DNA of 64,000 nucleotides from Thermosulfurimonas sp. F29 (lineage in GTDB: Bacteria > Desulfobacterota > Thermodesulfobacteria > Thermodesulfobacteriales > Thermodesulfobacteriaceae), in assembly GCF_019688735.1 (NCBI RefSeq), contig NZ_JAIFYA010000001.1:496001-560000 (forward strand). The letters are read 5' to 3'. Positions 45,057-53,895 of this stretch are shown here, one piece after another; the stretch's first letter is position 1; each line of letters opens with the position of its first letter. The position numbers were made by a program, and so were the translations under genes. The notes beneath the pieces are model-generated. The model saw nothing but the letters and a program-made list of their open reading frames with translations, did not search any database and had not been told where the DNA came from.

Positions 45057-45887
45057 ATGGGTCGTCTCACTGCCGCGGACATCCGGGCCCGGAAGGGCGG
45101 AGAGCCGCTGGTGGCTCTCACCGCCTACGACTTTCTTTCCGCCAGGCTGGCGGAAGAGGCCGGAGTGGAACTGCTCCTGGTGGGGGATTCCGCGGCCATG
45201 GTGATCCTGGGACACGAGGATACCCTGCCCATCACCATGGAAGAAATGCTGGTGTTCTCCCGGGCAGTGGCGCGGGGGGCCCGGCGGGCCCTTATCGTGG
45301 GAGACATGCCCTTCCTCTCCTATCAGACCGGCCCAGGGGAGGCCATCCGCAACGCGGGGCGTTTCCTGAAAGAAGGAGGGTGCCAGGCGGTAAAGATCGA
45401 GGGTGGTGAGGAGGTGGCCGAGATAGTGGCGGCGGTGGTTCGGGCCGGGATCCCGGTCCTGGGACACATCGGGCTCACTCCTCAGCGGGCCTCTGCACTC
45501 GGAGGATATCGGGTGCAGGGACGAGACCTGGACTCCGCCCGCAAGCTTATGCGAGACGCCGAAGCCCTGGTGGAGGCCGGAATCTTTGCTCTGGTCCTGG
45601 AATGCGTGCCTGCGGAGTTGGCCCGTCGTCTCACCGAAAGGGTCCCGGTGCCCACCATCGGCATAGGAGCCGGCCCCCACACCGACGGCCAGATCCTGGT
45701 CTTTCACGATGTAGTGGGCCTCTGGCCCCGTTTCAGACCACGATTCGTACGGGCTTACGGCAACGCAGCCGACGAAATCCTCCGGGCCGTGCGCGCTTAT
45801 ACGCAGGAGGTGAAAATGCGGCGCTTCCCCGGCCCGGAAGAAAGCTTCGGGATCTCTCAGGAGGTCCTAGAGGCCCTGAAGCTCTAA
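45057..45887 (+). CDS. panB: 3-methyl-2-oxobutanoate hydroxymethyltransferase
   Basis: Ketopantoate hydroxymethyltransferase, first committed step of pantothenate synthesis, using methylene-THF. TIM-barrel signatures are VALTAYDFLSARLAEEAGV, LLVGDSAAMVILGH, GDMPFLSYQ, AVKIEGG, GHIGLTPQ and IGIGAGPHTDGQILVFHD. 276 residues. It begins 3 bp after ruvB and ends overlapping the slyD-type gene by 21 bp on the opposite strand. With coaX it shows de novo CoA synthesis. Confidence 0.95.
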   Translation: MGRLTAADIRARKGGEPLVALTAYDFLSARLAEEAGVELLLVGDSAAMVILGHEDTLPITMEEMLVFSRAVARGARRALIVGDMPFLSYQTGPGEAIRNAGRFLKEGGCQAVKIEGGEEVAEIVAAVVRAGIPVLGHIGLTPQRASALGGYRVQGRDLDSARKLMRDAEALVEAGIFALVLECVPAELARRLTERVPVPTIGIGAGPHTDGQILVFHDVVGLWPRFRPRFVRAYGNAADEILRAVRAYTQEVKMRRFPGPEESFGISQEVLEALKL

Positions 45888-46334
45888 CTCCTCCTGATCG
45901 TGAATCCCCAGAAGCTTGATGCGAAAGATGACATTCTTGCCGGCCAGAGGGGGATTCAGGTCCAGAACGATTTTTTGATCATCCACCGCGGTGACCAGAG
46001 CCGGAAACTGCATCTCCCCCTGGGGGGTGTCCACGATGAGATTGAGCATCATGCCCACCTGGGGCTCCGTTTCAAGGGAGATGGCCTCCCGGGGAATCTC
46101 CCGCACCAGGTTCTCGTCCCTCTCCCCGAAGGCCTTGTCCGGGGAAAGAAGCACCTCCTTCTCCTCACCCTCGGCCATACCCACCACGGCCTCGGACAAC
46201 CCGGGGATGATTTCCGGAGAACCCACCTGGAAGTAGAAAGGTTCCCCTTCCGGGGTCTGTTCGAAGATCTCCCCGTTTTCCAGCATACCCACGCAATAAA
46301 TACTTACCACATCTCCTACCTTGGCCCTGCGCAT
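45867..46334 (-). CDS. FKBP-type peptidyl-prolyl isomerase, SlyD-like
   Basis: Protein of 155 residues: VGDVVSIYCVGMLENGEIFEQT, then FQVGSPEIIPGLSEAVVGMAEGEEKEVLLSPDKAFGERDENLV, with an IF (insert-in-flap) domain and VDLNPPLAGKNVIFRIKL at the end. It has the chaperone-type fold but lacks the long His-rich metal-binding tail of E. coli SlyD. Cytoplasmic; assists prolyl isomerisation. Confidence 0.9.
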   Translation of the reverse strand: MRRAKVGDVVSIYCVGMLENGEIFEQTPEGEPFYFQVGSPEIIPGLSEAVVGMAEGEEKEVLLSPDKAFGERDENLVREIPREAISLETEPQVGMMLNLIVDTPQGEMQFPALVTAVDDQKIVLDLNPPLAGKNVIFRIKLLGIHDQEELELQGL

Positions 46335-46423
46335 AAAATACTCCTTTTAACTGAAATTCCGACCGGGAGAAGAGTCTCCTCCACCCCCGTCGTTGAATCC
46401 ATTTTACCATAGATAGAAAAAGA

Positions 46424-47341
46424 TCAACACCTAGGACGAACGGCCCGATTCCGGGGCTGGGCCAGGAAAAAAAGGGCCAGAGCCGGAAGGCCATCGGAGA
46501 AACGCACCGCCTGGGGAGCGGAAAGAAGGCTCTTCACCGCTTCGATGTGGAGACGGTGCCCGGAGAGTTCGGCCTGAATCTCGCCGCGAAGGGCCCAGCC
46601 GGCCACGAAAAGATCCCCCAGAAGGTCGAGGGCTTTGTGCCGCACGAATTCGTCACGGGCCCGCAATTTACCATTGATCACCCCTTTATCGTCCAGCACC
46701 AGAGCGTTCTCCAGGCTCCCCCCGCGAAGAAGACCCTTCTCGCGCCGGCGCAGGAGATCCTCCTTGAAGCCGAAGGTCCGGGCAAAGGCCACCTCCTTCT
46801 GGTAGGAAAGAGGATTGACCCGCAGGGATAGTTCCTGTTCCCCGATAAGGGGATGATCAAAGGCAATGCGCACCGATATGCGCAGTTCATCGGCCGGGCG
46901 AAATAGAACGCGCCCCACCCCGTTGCGCACCTCGAAGGGACGCAAAACCTCCACGAAACGCTTGGCCGCGGGTTGCAACCGCAGACCGCAGGCCAGAATC
47001 TCGCGCACAAACACCTCCGCCGAGCCGTCAAAAAGCGGTATCTCCGGTCCCCATACCCGCACGATCACATTGTCGATGCCCAGGCCGTGGAGGGCCGAAA
47101 GGAGGTGTTCCACCAGGTACACGCTGTTTTTCCCGTCAGAAATCACCGTGGCCCCTTCGGTGCCCAGGACATTTTCCGGACGCAACGCAATGCGCGGCGC
47201 TCCGGGAAGATCCTCCCGCACAAAGACTACCCCGGCGTCCGCTTCCGCCGGCTCAAGCCACACCCTTACGGTCTTCCCGGAAAATACTCCCTCCCCTTCC
47301 AGAACTACACTTGCCGCAAGCGTCTGCTGAAACTTCTGCAT
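46424..47341 (-). CDS. lpxC: UDP-3-O-acyl-N-acetylglucosamine deacetylase
   Basis: Committed, zinc-dependent step of lipid A synthesis, which shows that the organism makes LPS. HLLSALHGLGIDNVIV contains the first metal histidine region, FRPADELRISVRIAFDHPLIG lies mid-protein, and FVRHKALDLLGDLFVAG gives the other ligands. 305 residues, normal length. RBS GGAGGAGGG. It converges with the SlyD-like gene separated by about 90 bp. Confidence 0.95.
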   Translation of the reverse strand: MQKFQQTLAASVVLEGEGVFSGKTVRVWLEPAEADAGVVFVREDLPGAPRIALRPENVLGTEGATVISDGKNSVYLVEHLLSALHGLGIDNVIVRVWGPEIPLFDGSAEVFVREILACGLRLQPAAKRFVEVLRPFEVRNGVGRVLFRPADELRISVRIAFDHPLIGEQELSLRVNPLSYQKEVAFARTFGFKEDLLRRREKGLLRGGSLENALVLDDKGVINGKLRARDEFVRHKALDLLGDLFVAGWALRGEIQAELSGHRLHIEAVKSLLSAPQAVRFSDGLPALALFFLAQPRNRAVRPRC

Positions 47342-47495
47342 CCCTCCTCCGGACCCGGATGGTCTTTATCTCATTATGATAACAAAAACCGTGCCACAAA
47401 GCCCGGGGGGCGGAGATCCCCTCCCGGCCCCGAAACGACCCTTCCCGGAGTGGGATCAGGGTCGGGATGATGTTCACTTCGAGAGACAGTGTGCC

Positions 47496-48416
47496 CTAAA
47501 AGTACGGAAACTCCAGGCGTCGCAGAAGGCGTTCTTCCTTCCTCCAGCCCTTGAGCACCTTGACCCAGAGGTCAAGATACACCCTCTTTCCGAAGATGAA
47601 CTCTAGTTCCTCCCGGGCGAGCGTTCCGATCTTTTTAAGCATCTGTCCGCCCTTCCCTATCACGATGCCCTTCTGCGAATCCTTTTCCACATATATGGTA
47701 GCCTGAATGACCAGCAGATTCTTTCCCGGATCCTCCCGGAATTCCTCCACCACCACCGCGGTGGAGTAGGGAATCTCCTGCCGGGTGAGCATGAAGAGTT
47801 TTTCCCGGATGATTTCCGCGGCGAGCACCCTTTCCGGCTGGTCGGTCACCATTTCCGACGGATAGTAGGGCGGCCCCTCCGGAAGGAGGGCCACGATCTC
47901 CTGGAGCAGATCCGGAAGACCGTCCCGCTCCAGGGCCGAGACCGGCACGATAGCCCGGAAGGGATAGATGCGCGAGAAGTAGTCGATCATGGGGAGGAGC
48001 TCAGCCTTTTTGACCAGGTCGATCTTGTTCAGGGCCAGCACCGCGGGTTTGTTGACCCGGCGCAGAATCTCCAGGATCTTCTCTTCCGCCTCTGGTCGGC
48101 GTTCGGAGGCATCCACCACCCACAGAACCCCGTCAACCTCCTCAATGGCTCGCACGGCCTGCTCCACCATGAGACGATTAAAGAGGTCCCGGGCCTGGTG
48201 AATACCCGGCGTGTCCACGAAGACCACCTGATAGTCCGGCCCGGTAAGGATGCCCCGGACCTGAAAACGCGTGGTCTGGGGCTTGGGGGTGGCTATGGCC
48301 ACTTTGGTGCCCAGGAGCTGGTTCATGAGAGTGGATTTTCCCACATTGGGGAGCCCCACTATGGCCACGAACCCGGAACGAAAAGATCTCTCCTTATCTC
48401 CCTTAGCCTCACTCAC
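47496..48416 (-). CDS. era: GTPase Era
   Basis: Ribosome-assembly GTPase (16S rRNA maturation). G1 GLPNVGKST, G2 TTRFQVRG, G3 DTPG, G4 NKID, and a C-terminal KH domain (VYVEKDSQKGIVIGKGGQMLKKIG-type). A longer open frame reaching 48758 adds 114 Pro/Gly/Arg-rich residues with no homology and overlaps the next gene, so GTG at 48416 was chosen; GGAGAAAG is upstream. Confidence 0.94.
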   Translation of the reverse strand: MSEAKGDKERSFRSGFVAIVGLPNVGKSTLMNQLLGTKVAIATPKPQTTRFQVRGILTGPDYQVVFVDTPGIHQARDLFNRLMVEQAVRAIEEVDGVLWVVDASERRPEAEEKILEILRRVNKPAVLALNKIDLVKKAELLPMIDYFSRIYPFRAIVPVSALERDGLPDLLQEIVALLPEGPPYYPSEMVTDQPERVLAAEIIREKLFMLTRQEIPYSTAVVVEEFREDPGKNLLVIQATIYVEKDSQKGIVIGKGGQMLKKIGTLAREELEFIFGKRVYLDLWVKVLKGWRKEERLLRRLEFPYF

Positions 48417-48508
48417 TATCTTTCTCCGCGGGATCAATTTTTTACCCAAAATAATGCCAAAACGCCGTCCGTGCAAAACCGAACCTGGTCCACCAGAGGA
48501 GATGAGGA

Positions 48509-50479
48509 CTAGAAACGATAGAGGTGGAGGTTTCCGTAGCGGTCGCAGGCGGCCCGGAATCCGGGAGGGAGGTAAACGGTGGCGAAGTCGCTCACCACCA
48601 GGGCGGGTCCGGAAAATTCCGCCTCCACCGGCAGCTCCTCCCAGAGGTAGACCGGGCTCCGGAGCCGGCGTCCCTTCCCCACCAGGAGGCCGGTATGCTC
48701 CACGGGGCGAAGCCCTTCTCCTCCCCGGAAGGGAGGCAGCTCCGGAACGGGGCGGCACACCGTGGCCGAGAGCCGTACCGCGGTGGCCTCGAGGGGCTTT
48801 TCCGGGAGCCGGAACCCGTAAAGTCTTTCGTGTTCCCGATGAAAGGCCTCCTCGAAGTCCGGACCGAAGGGCACGGTTATTTCGAAGGACTGGCCGCGAT
48901 AGCGCAGGTCCACGAACTCCCGGAAGGAGAGGTCCCCCTCGGGAAAGCCCAGACGCCGGATCTCCTCCCGGGCCTTCTCCCGGAGGGCGGCGAGTCTTGC
49001 CGCCAGAAACTCCCGGGAGACGGGATCCCGGGAGGGACGCAGGCCGGCGGTGAAGTCGAAGCGCGGCTCGGCGGTGAGTATTCCCAGGGCCGAAAGGACT
49101 CCCGAAAGTCTGGGGACCAGCACCCGGGGGATGGCCAGCCGTTCGGTGAGCTCCGCGGCGTGAAGGGCCCCGGCTCCGCCGAAGGCCACCAGGACGAATT
49201 CCCGGGGATCGTAGCCCCGCTCAAGGGAGACCCTGCGCAGGGCGGTTTCCATGTTGGTGTTGGTGATCTCGATGATGGCCCTGGCGAGGGCCTCGGGGGA
49301 GAGCCCCCGTGGGGCTCCGGTCTCGGCAAGCGCCCGGGTGGCCCGCTCCGGGTGAAGGGGCATGCGCCCGCCCAGGAACCGGTGCGGAAGAAGGCGACCG
49401 GCCAGCACATGGGCGTCGGTTACGGTGGGTCGGGTGCCTCCCCGTCCGTAGCAGGCCGGCCCGGGGTCCGCACCGGCGCTCTGCGGCCCCACCCTGAGCG
49501 CCCCGCCCGCGTCAAACCAGGCCAGCGACCCACCCCCGGCCCCGATGGTGTGAATGTCGATGAGGGGAAGGGCCACCGGGTGTCCCTCGATCTCGTACTC
49601 CCGGGTGTAGGTGGGGGCTCCGTCGCAGAGAGAGACATCCGTGGAGGTCCCGCCCATGTCGAGGGTGATAATCCTCTCGAACCCGACCTTTCGGGCCACG
49701 GCGAGCGCCCCCATTACCCCTCCGGCCGGCCCGGAAAGGAGGGTCGTCACCGCCCGGGCCTCCACGGCCTCCGCCGGCATGAGCCCACCGTTGGACTGCA
49801 TGATGAAGATGCGGCTTTCGGGAAGAGCCGCGGCGAGGTTCCTCACATAGCGGCCCATCACCGGGGCCAGATAGGCATTGAGCAGGGTGGTGGAGGTGCG
49901 CTCGAACTCCCGGAACTCCGGCCGCACCTCCGAGGAAAGGGAGATGTGAAGCCCCAGATCCGCAAGGACCCGGGCCACGCGACGCTCGTGTTCCGGAAAC
50001 GCGTAAGCGTGCAGGAAACATACCGCTACCGCCTCCGGACGCCTGTTCTTCACCCAGGTCCGCACCCGCTCCAGTTCCTCCCCGGTGAGGGGGACTTCCA
50101 CCGTGCCGTCGGCGAGCACCCGCTCCCGCACTCCCAGCACCAGGCTCCTGGCCACCACCGGCCGGGGTTTTTCCACCATGAAGTCGTAAAGAGCCGGCCG
50201 GGCCTGGCGCCCGATAAAGACGACATCCTCGAAACCGCGGGTGGTGAGAAGGGCCACGCGAGCCCCCCGGCGGGTGAGAAAGGCGTTGGTGCCCACGGTG
50301 GTGCCGTGAAGGACCTCCGCCACGGGCTCACCGGTGCGTTCGGCCAGCTCGGAAAGCCCCCGAAGGATGGCCCGGGAGGGATCCTCCGGAGTGGAGGGCA
50401 CCTTGTGGGTTAAAAGGACACCCTCCGCCTCGGCCACGAAGTCGGTGAAGGTTCCCCCGGTGTCAACCGCAACGCGCAC
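48509..50479 (-). CDS. Hydantoinase/oxoprolinase family protein (HyuA-like subunit)
   Basis: Protein of 656 residues, ATP-binding ASKHA-type subunit. Starts MRVAVDTGGTFTDFVAEAEG, then HGTTVGTNAFLTRRGARVALLTT, LDMGGTSTDVSLCDG, TIGAGGGSLAWFDAGGALRVGPQSAGADPGPACYGRGG. These are HyuA/OplA signatures. The B subunit (HyuB) usually adjoins but none is visible in this window. Substrate could be a hydantoin, 5-oxoproline or a related amide or ketone. Start GTG 50479; the stop of the small membrane-protein gene lies immediately upstream. Confidence 0.88.
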   Translation of the reverse strand: MRVAVDTGGTFTDFVAEAEGVLLTHKVPSTPEDPSRAILRGLSELAERTGEPVAEVLHGTTVGTNAFLTRRGARVALLTTRGFEDVVFIGRQARPALYDFMVEKPRPVVARSLVLGVRERVLADGTVEVPLTGEELERVRTWVKNRRPEAVAVCFLHAYAFPEHERRVARVLADLGLHISLSSEVRPEFREFERTSTTLLNAYLAPVMGRYVRNLAAALPESRIFIMQSNGGLMPAEAVEARAVTTLLSGPAGGVMGALAVARKVGFERIITLDMGGTSTDVSLCDGAPTYTREYEIEGHPVALPLIDIHTIGAGGGSLAWFDAGGALRVGPQSAGADPGPACYGRGGTRPTVTDAHVLAGRLLPHRFLGGRMPLHPERATRALAETGAPRGLSPEALARAIIEITNTNMETALRRVSLERGYDPREFVLVAFGGAGALHAAELTERLAIPRVLVPRLSGVLSALGILTAEPRFDFTAGLRPSRDPVSREFLAARLAALREKAREEIRRLGFPEGDLSFREFVDLRYRGQSFEITVPFGPDFEEAFHREHERLYGFRLPEKPLEATAVRLSATVCRPVPELPPFRGGEGLRPVEHTGLLVGKGRRLRSPVYLWEELPVEAEFSGPALVVSDFATVYLPPGFRAACDRYGNLHLYRF

Positions 50480-50480
50480 T

Positions 50481-50585
50481 TCAGCTACCGGAAACCTTAC
50501 TTCGATGACGCTCCAGTCTTGAAAGGAGAAAGGCCTCGGCCCCCAGGAGAAGTATGCCTATCACCAGTAAAAGACCTATCTCCAT
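50481..50585 (-). CDS. Small single-pass membrane protein (34 aa)
   Basis: Frame of 34 residues, MEIGLLLVIGILLLGAEAFLLSRLERHRSKVSGS. One hydrophobic helix (residues 3-21) followed by a basic tail. Preceded by an excellent RBS (GGAGG) 6 bp before ATG 50585. Its stop abuts the HyuA-like start, and it begins 2 bp after the next small gene ends. Not in known small-protein families that I recognise, but the RBS and coupling support translation. Confidence 0.6.
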   Translation of the reverse strand: MEIGLLLVIGILLLGAEAFLLSRLERHRSKVSGS

Positions 50586-50587
50586 TT

Positions 50588-50779
50588 TCAATCCTCCGGA
50601 TAGAGCATCCAGCCCAAAAAGAAGGATATCAGTCCTACCAGCAGAATAAAACCCAAAAGCTCCACGGTCAAATGTTGAGAGAGCACCGCACCGATCACTC
50701 CTGCGCCGAAGCTGTATTTGGAAACATCAAAAAAGACCCGAGCGGCCTCTTTTTGTTTCTCTCGTGCTCTATCCCTCAA
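50588..50779 (-). CDS. Small two-segment membrane protein (63 aa)
   Basis: MRDRAREKQKEAARVFFDVSKYSFGAGVIGAVLSQ..., 63 residues with an amphipathic basic N-terminus and two hydrophobic segments (about 22-36 and 40-58). Unrecognised family. It overlaps the phosphoesterase gene by 11 bp, so it is translated in the same unit. Confidence 0.65.
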   Translation of the reverse strand: MRDRAREKQKEAARVFFDVSKYSFGAGVIGAVLSQHLTVELLGFILLVGLISFFLGWMLYPED

Positions 50780-51263
50780 GTTCCACCCTCTCTACCTCGC
50801 CGCTTTCGGTGTCGTAGAGGACGAAGGTGGGGGCTCCCTCCTTGCCCAGGATCTCGCCGGGATTGATCACCAGGGTCCGGCCCACCCGAAGGACCTTGTA
50901 AACATGCGTGTGCCCGCAGAGGACCAGGTCGTAGTCCCCGGTGGCGGCAAACCCCCGGGCCAGCTCCGGATAGTGGACCATGGCTATGGAGAGTCCGCCT
51001 TCCTCGAGGAAGGCGAATTCTCCGTGAAAGTGCACATTCTCGAAGCGGGCCACCTGTTTTTCGAGAAGGTGCGGGTCCCCCCGGTTGTTGCCCAGGATCA
51101 GGTGCACCGGCCCCGGAAACTCGGCCAGCACCGGGACCATGAAGGGGGAGATGAGGTCGCCGCAGTGGAAACACACCCGGGCCCCGGCCTCCCGGGCCCG
51201 CGAGATGGCCCGGCGCAGGTTGGGGATGTGGTCGTGGCTGTCGCTCAGGATGGCCAGTTTCAC
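50769..51263 (-). CDS. YfcE-family metallophosphoesterase
   Basis: Protein of 164 residues: SDSHDHIPNLRRA, CGDLISP, GNNRGD, MVHYPELARG and GHTHVY, i.e. the calcineurin-like metal-binding order of the YfcE/MJ0936 phosphodiesterases. Cleaves phosphodiesters in vitro; physiological substrate unknown. It is the first gene of a unit with the two small membrane proteins and the HyuA-like gene. Confidence 0.9.
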   Translation of the reverse strand: MKLAILSDSHDHIPNLRRAISRAREAGARVCFHCGDLISPFMVPVLAEFPGPVHLILGNNRGDPHLLEKQVARFENVHFHGEFAFLEEGGLSIAMVHYPELARGFAATGDYDLVLCGHTHVYKVLRVGRTLVINPGEILGKEGAPTFVLYDTESGEVERVELEG

Positions 51264-51320
51264 CGGATCACCTCCCGCCTCGGAGTGGTGAAAGGAGTAT
51301 TTCCCGCGAGCCCGAAAGCG

Positions 51321-53789
51321 TCAAGAGGCGGACCGGAGGCGTTTTTTGAGTTCCACCAGCACGAAAAGCAGGATTCCTCCTCCCAGGATGGGTCCCCAGG
51401 CCACGGGAGGGAGCGGAGCCACCCGGAAGATGCGGTCCAGAAAGGGAAGGTAGGTGAAGAGCGCCTGAAGAATCACTATCACCGCCAGCCCGGGCAGAAG
51501 GGCCGGATTTCCGGAAACAAGCCGGCGCGGGTCCCAGGGGGCCCGTCCCAAGAATCGGGTGTTGAGTAGATAAAAGGCTTCCATGAAGACCAGCAGGTTC
51601 ACGGCTACGGCGCGGGCCTCGGCCAGCGTTCCCCGGGCTTTCCACCAGGAAAATCCCGCCCAGGTGATTCCCGCCATGAGCACCGAGACCAGAAGGATCT
51701 GAACGAGTAACCCCCGATCCAGCAGGGGGGCGTCCGGGGGACGAGGAGGACGGGCCATGACCACCTCCTCCGCGGGCTCGAAGGCCAGGGTTACCGCCAG
51801 GGCCACGGTGGTCACCAGGTTGATCCAGAGGATGTGCAGAGGAAGCACCGGAAGCGCCGAGGCCAGAAGCAGGCTCCCCAGGAGAAGGAGACATTCTCCC
51901 CCGTTGGTGGGGAGGATGAAGAGCAGGGTCTTCCTGAGGTTGTCGAAGACGGTGCGACCTTCCTCCACCGCGGCCACCAGGGTGGCGAAGTTGTCGTCGA
52001 GAAGGACCATGTCCGCGGCCTCCTTGGCCACCTCGGTGCCGCTCCCCATGGCCACGCCTATGTGTGCGGCCCTGAGCGCCGGAGCATCGTTCACCCCGTC
52101 CCCGGTCATGGCCACGATCTCTCCCCGCGCCTTGAAGGCCTCGATGAGACGAAGCTTGGTCTCCGGGGTGGCCCGGGCCACGAGATCCGTCCCGGAAAGA
52201 AGGGCGTAAGCCTCCTCCGGGGCGAGACGAGTGATCTCCTCCCCGGTGACGGCTTTTCCCGAAAGCCCCACCCGGTGGCCTATGGCTTCGGCGGTGAGGG
52301 GATGATCCCCGGTGACCATCTTGACCCTTATGCCTGCGGAAAGGCAGGTTCGGATCGCCTCCGCGGCCTCGGGCCGGGGAGGATCCCGGAAGCCCAGGAG
52401 TCCCAGGGGCTCAAACCCTTTTTCGGGAAGGTCCCCCAGGCTCTCATCCCGGGTTTCTCTGCGGGCAAAGGCGATGAGACGGAGTCCGTCGGCGGCGAGT
52501 TCGGTTAGAACCCCCTCCAGCGGGGAGGCGGCCTCGCAGCGGGCCAGGACGATTTCCGGAGCCCCCTTGAGGAGGATCCAGCGCCGTCCTTCCTTTTCCA
52601 CCAACAGAACGGAATACTTGCGCGAGGAGTCAAAGGGTTTCTTGTCCAACACTCTATAGCCGGTGCTCCACTCCCCGCCCAGGGGGAGGCTCTCCCGGAT
52701 GGCCTCGTCCAGAGGATGGCCTTCCTCCAGGGTGAGGGCCACGCTCTCGAGGAGGGGATCCGGAGGCGCGAGCCGCTCCGGGGAGCGGACCTCTCCCCCG
52801 GGCCGAACCACCACCTCGAGCACCAGCTGGTTCCGGGTCAGGGTGCCGGTCTTGTCCGTGAAGATCACGGTGGTGCTGCCTAGGGTCTCCACCGCCGGAA
52901 GGTAACGCACCACGGCCTTCTTACGGGCCATGCGTTTCACCCCCATGGCCAGGGCCACGGTGAGGATCACCGGAAGGCCCTCCGGGATGGCCGAGACCGC
53001 GAGCGCCACCGCGGCCATGAAGGATTCCTCCAGGGGAAACTTCCGGAGGTAGCCCACCCCGAAGGTGAGACCGGCCAGGATCACTATGGCCACGCTTACC
53101 ACCCGGGTGAATCCCTCCAGCTTCCGGGCGAGAGGGGTCTTGGGCAGACGCACCTCCCCCATGAGGCGGGCTATCTTGCCGAATTCGGTGTGGGCCCCGG
53201 TGGCTACCACCACGGCCCGGCCCTCGCCGTTCACCACCAGAGTTCCGGAAAAAACCATGTTTTTGCGTTCCGCCAGGGGAGCTCCTTCCGGAACCTCCCC
53301 GGGGGCCTTTTCCACCGGGAGACTTTCTCCGGTGAGCACGGATTCGTCCACCAGAAGCCCCCGGGCCTCCAGCAACCGGGCGTCCGCCGGGATCTTCATC
53401 CCCGCCCGGAGAATCAGCACATCCCCGGGGACCAGCTCCTCGGCCGGAATGCTCTGCACCCGGCCCTCCCTGACCACCAGGGCCCTGGGGCTAAGATACT
53501 CTTTAAGGCCTTCCAGGGTGCGTTCGGCCTTGTATTCCTGGAAGAAACCGATCAGGGCGTTGATGAAGACCACGGCCAGAATCACCGCCGCATCCACCGC
53601 CTCTCCCACGAAGTAGGAAACCACGCCGGCCACGATCAGGGCGTAGATGAAGAGGGAGCGGAACTGCGCCAGGAGGATCTTAAGGGGGGATCGCCCGGGA
53701 AGCGCCGGCAGAAGATTGGGACCGTAACGGGCCCGAAGCCGACGAACCTCCTCCCCGGAAAGACCCCGCACGGGATCCGTCTTTTCCAT
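51321..53789 (-). CDS. P-type cation-transporting ATPase (P2-type)
   Basis: Protein of 822 residues. Actuator LTGES (about 153), phosphorylation DKTGTLT (about 307-313), TGDGVNDAPAL hinge, and N-terminal GLSGEEVRRLRARYGPNLLP. TM4 has PEGLP, the P2 signature, and TM5 keeps E (TNGGECL), but TM6 reads NLVTT where SERCA has NLVTD, so calcium specificity is doubtful. The ion cannot be named from sequence alone. About ten hydrophobic segments, normal length. Confidence 0.88.
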   Translation of the reverse strand: MEKTDPVRGLSGEEVRRLRARYGPNLLPALPGRSPLKILLAQFRSLFIYALIVAGVVSYFVGEAVDAAVILAVVFINALIGFFQEYKAERTLEGLKEYLSPRALVVREGRVQSIPAEELVPGDVLILRAGMKIPADARLLEARGLLVDESVLTGESLPVEKAPGEVPEGAPLAERKNMVFSGTLVVNGEGRAVVVATGAHTEFGKIARLMGEVRLPKTPLARKLEGFTRVVSVAIVILAGLTFGVGYLRKFPLEESFMAAVALAVSAIPEGLPVILTVALAMGVKRMARKKAVVRYLPAVETLGSTTVIFTDKTGTLTRNQLVLEVVVRPGGEVRSPERLAPPDPLLESVALTLEEGHPLDEAIRESLPLGGEWSTGYRVLDKKPFDSSRKYSVLLVEKEGRRWILLKGAPEIVLARCEAASPLEGVLTELAADGLRLIAFARRETRDESLGDLPEKGFEPLGLLGFRDPPRPEAAEAIRTCLSAGIRVKMVTGDHPLTAEAIGHRVGLSGKAVTGEEITRLAPEEAYALLSGTDLVARATPETKLRLIEAFKARGEIVAMTGDGVNDAPALRAAHIGVAMGSGTEVAKEAADMVLLDDNFATLVAAVEEGRTVFDNLRKTLLFILPTNGGECLLLLGSLLLASALPVLPLHILWINLVTTVALAVTLAFEPAEEVVMARPPRPPDAPLLDRGLLVQILLVSVLMAGITWAGFSWWKARGTLAEARAVAVNLLVFMEAFYLLNTRFLGRAPWDPRRLVSGNPALLPGLAVIVILQALFTYLPFLDRIFRVAPLPPVAWGPILGGGILLFVLVELKKRLRSAS

Positions 53790-53895
53790 ACCCGGATCTT
53801 ACCAGACCTCGGGATCGATTTGAATGTGTCTGAGCCAACGGCTTGCTATAAGTTGAAATCTCGTGCTACTTTAGGTAGTTAAAGGGGGCCCTCCC

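Noticed and set aside
48417-48758. 114-residue N-terminal extension of Era
   Set aside because: Low-complexity Pro/Gly/Arg sequence overlapping the HyuA-like gene; RBS supports GTG at 48416.
48524-50413. A 629-codon plus-strand open frame
   Set aside because: It lies entirely antisense to the well-supported HyuA-like gene, is Gly/Pro/Arg/His-rich and has no motif; GC-rich DNA commonly gives such shadows.
53819-53881. Promoter boxes upstream of fapA
   Set aside because: Either the spacing (21 bp) or the -10 box (TAGTTA) is poor.
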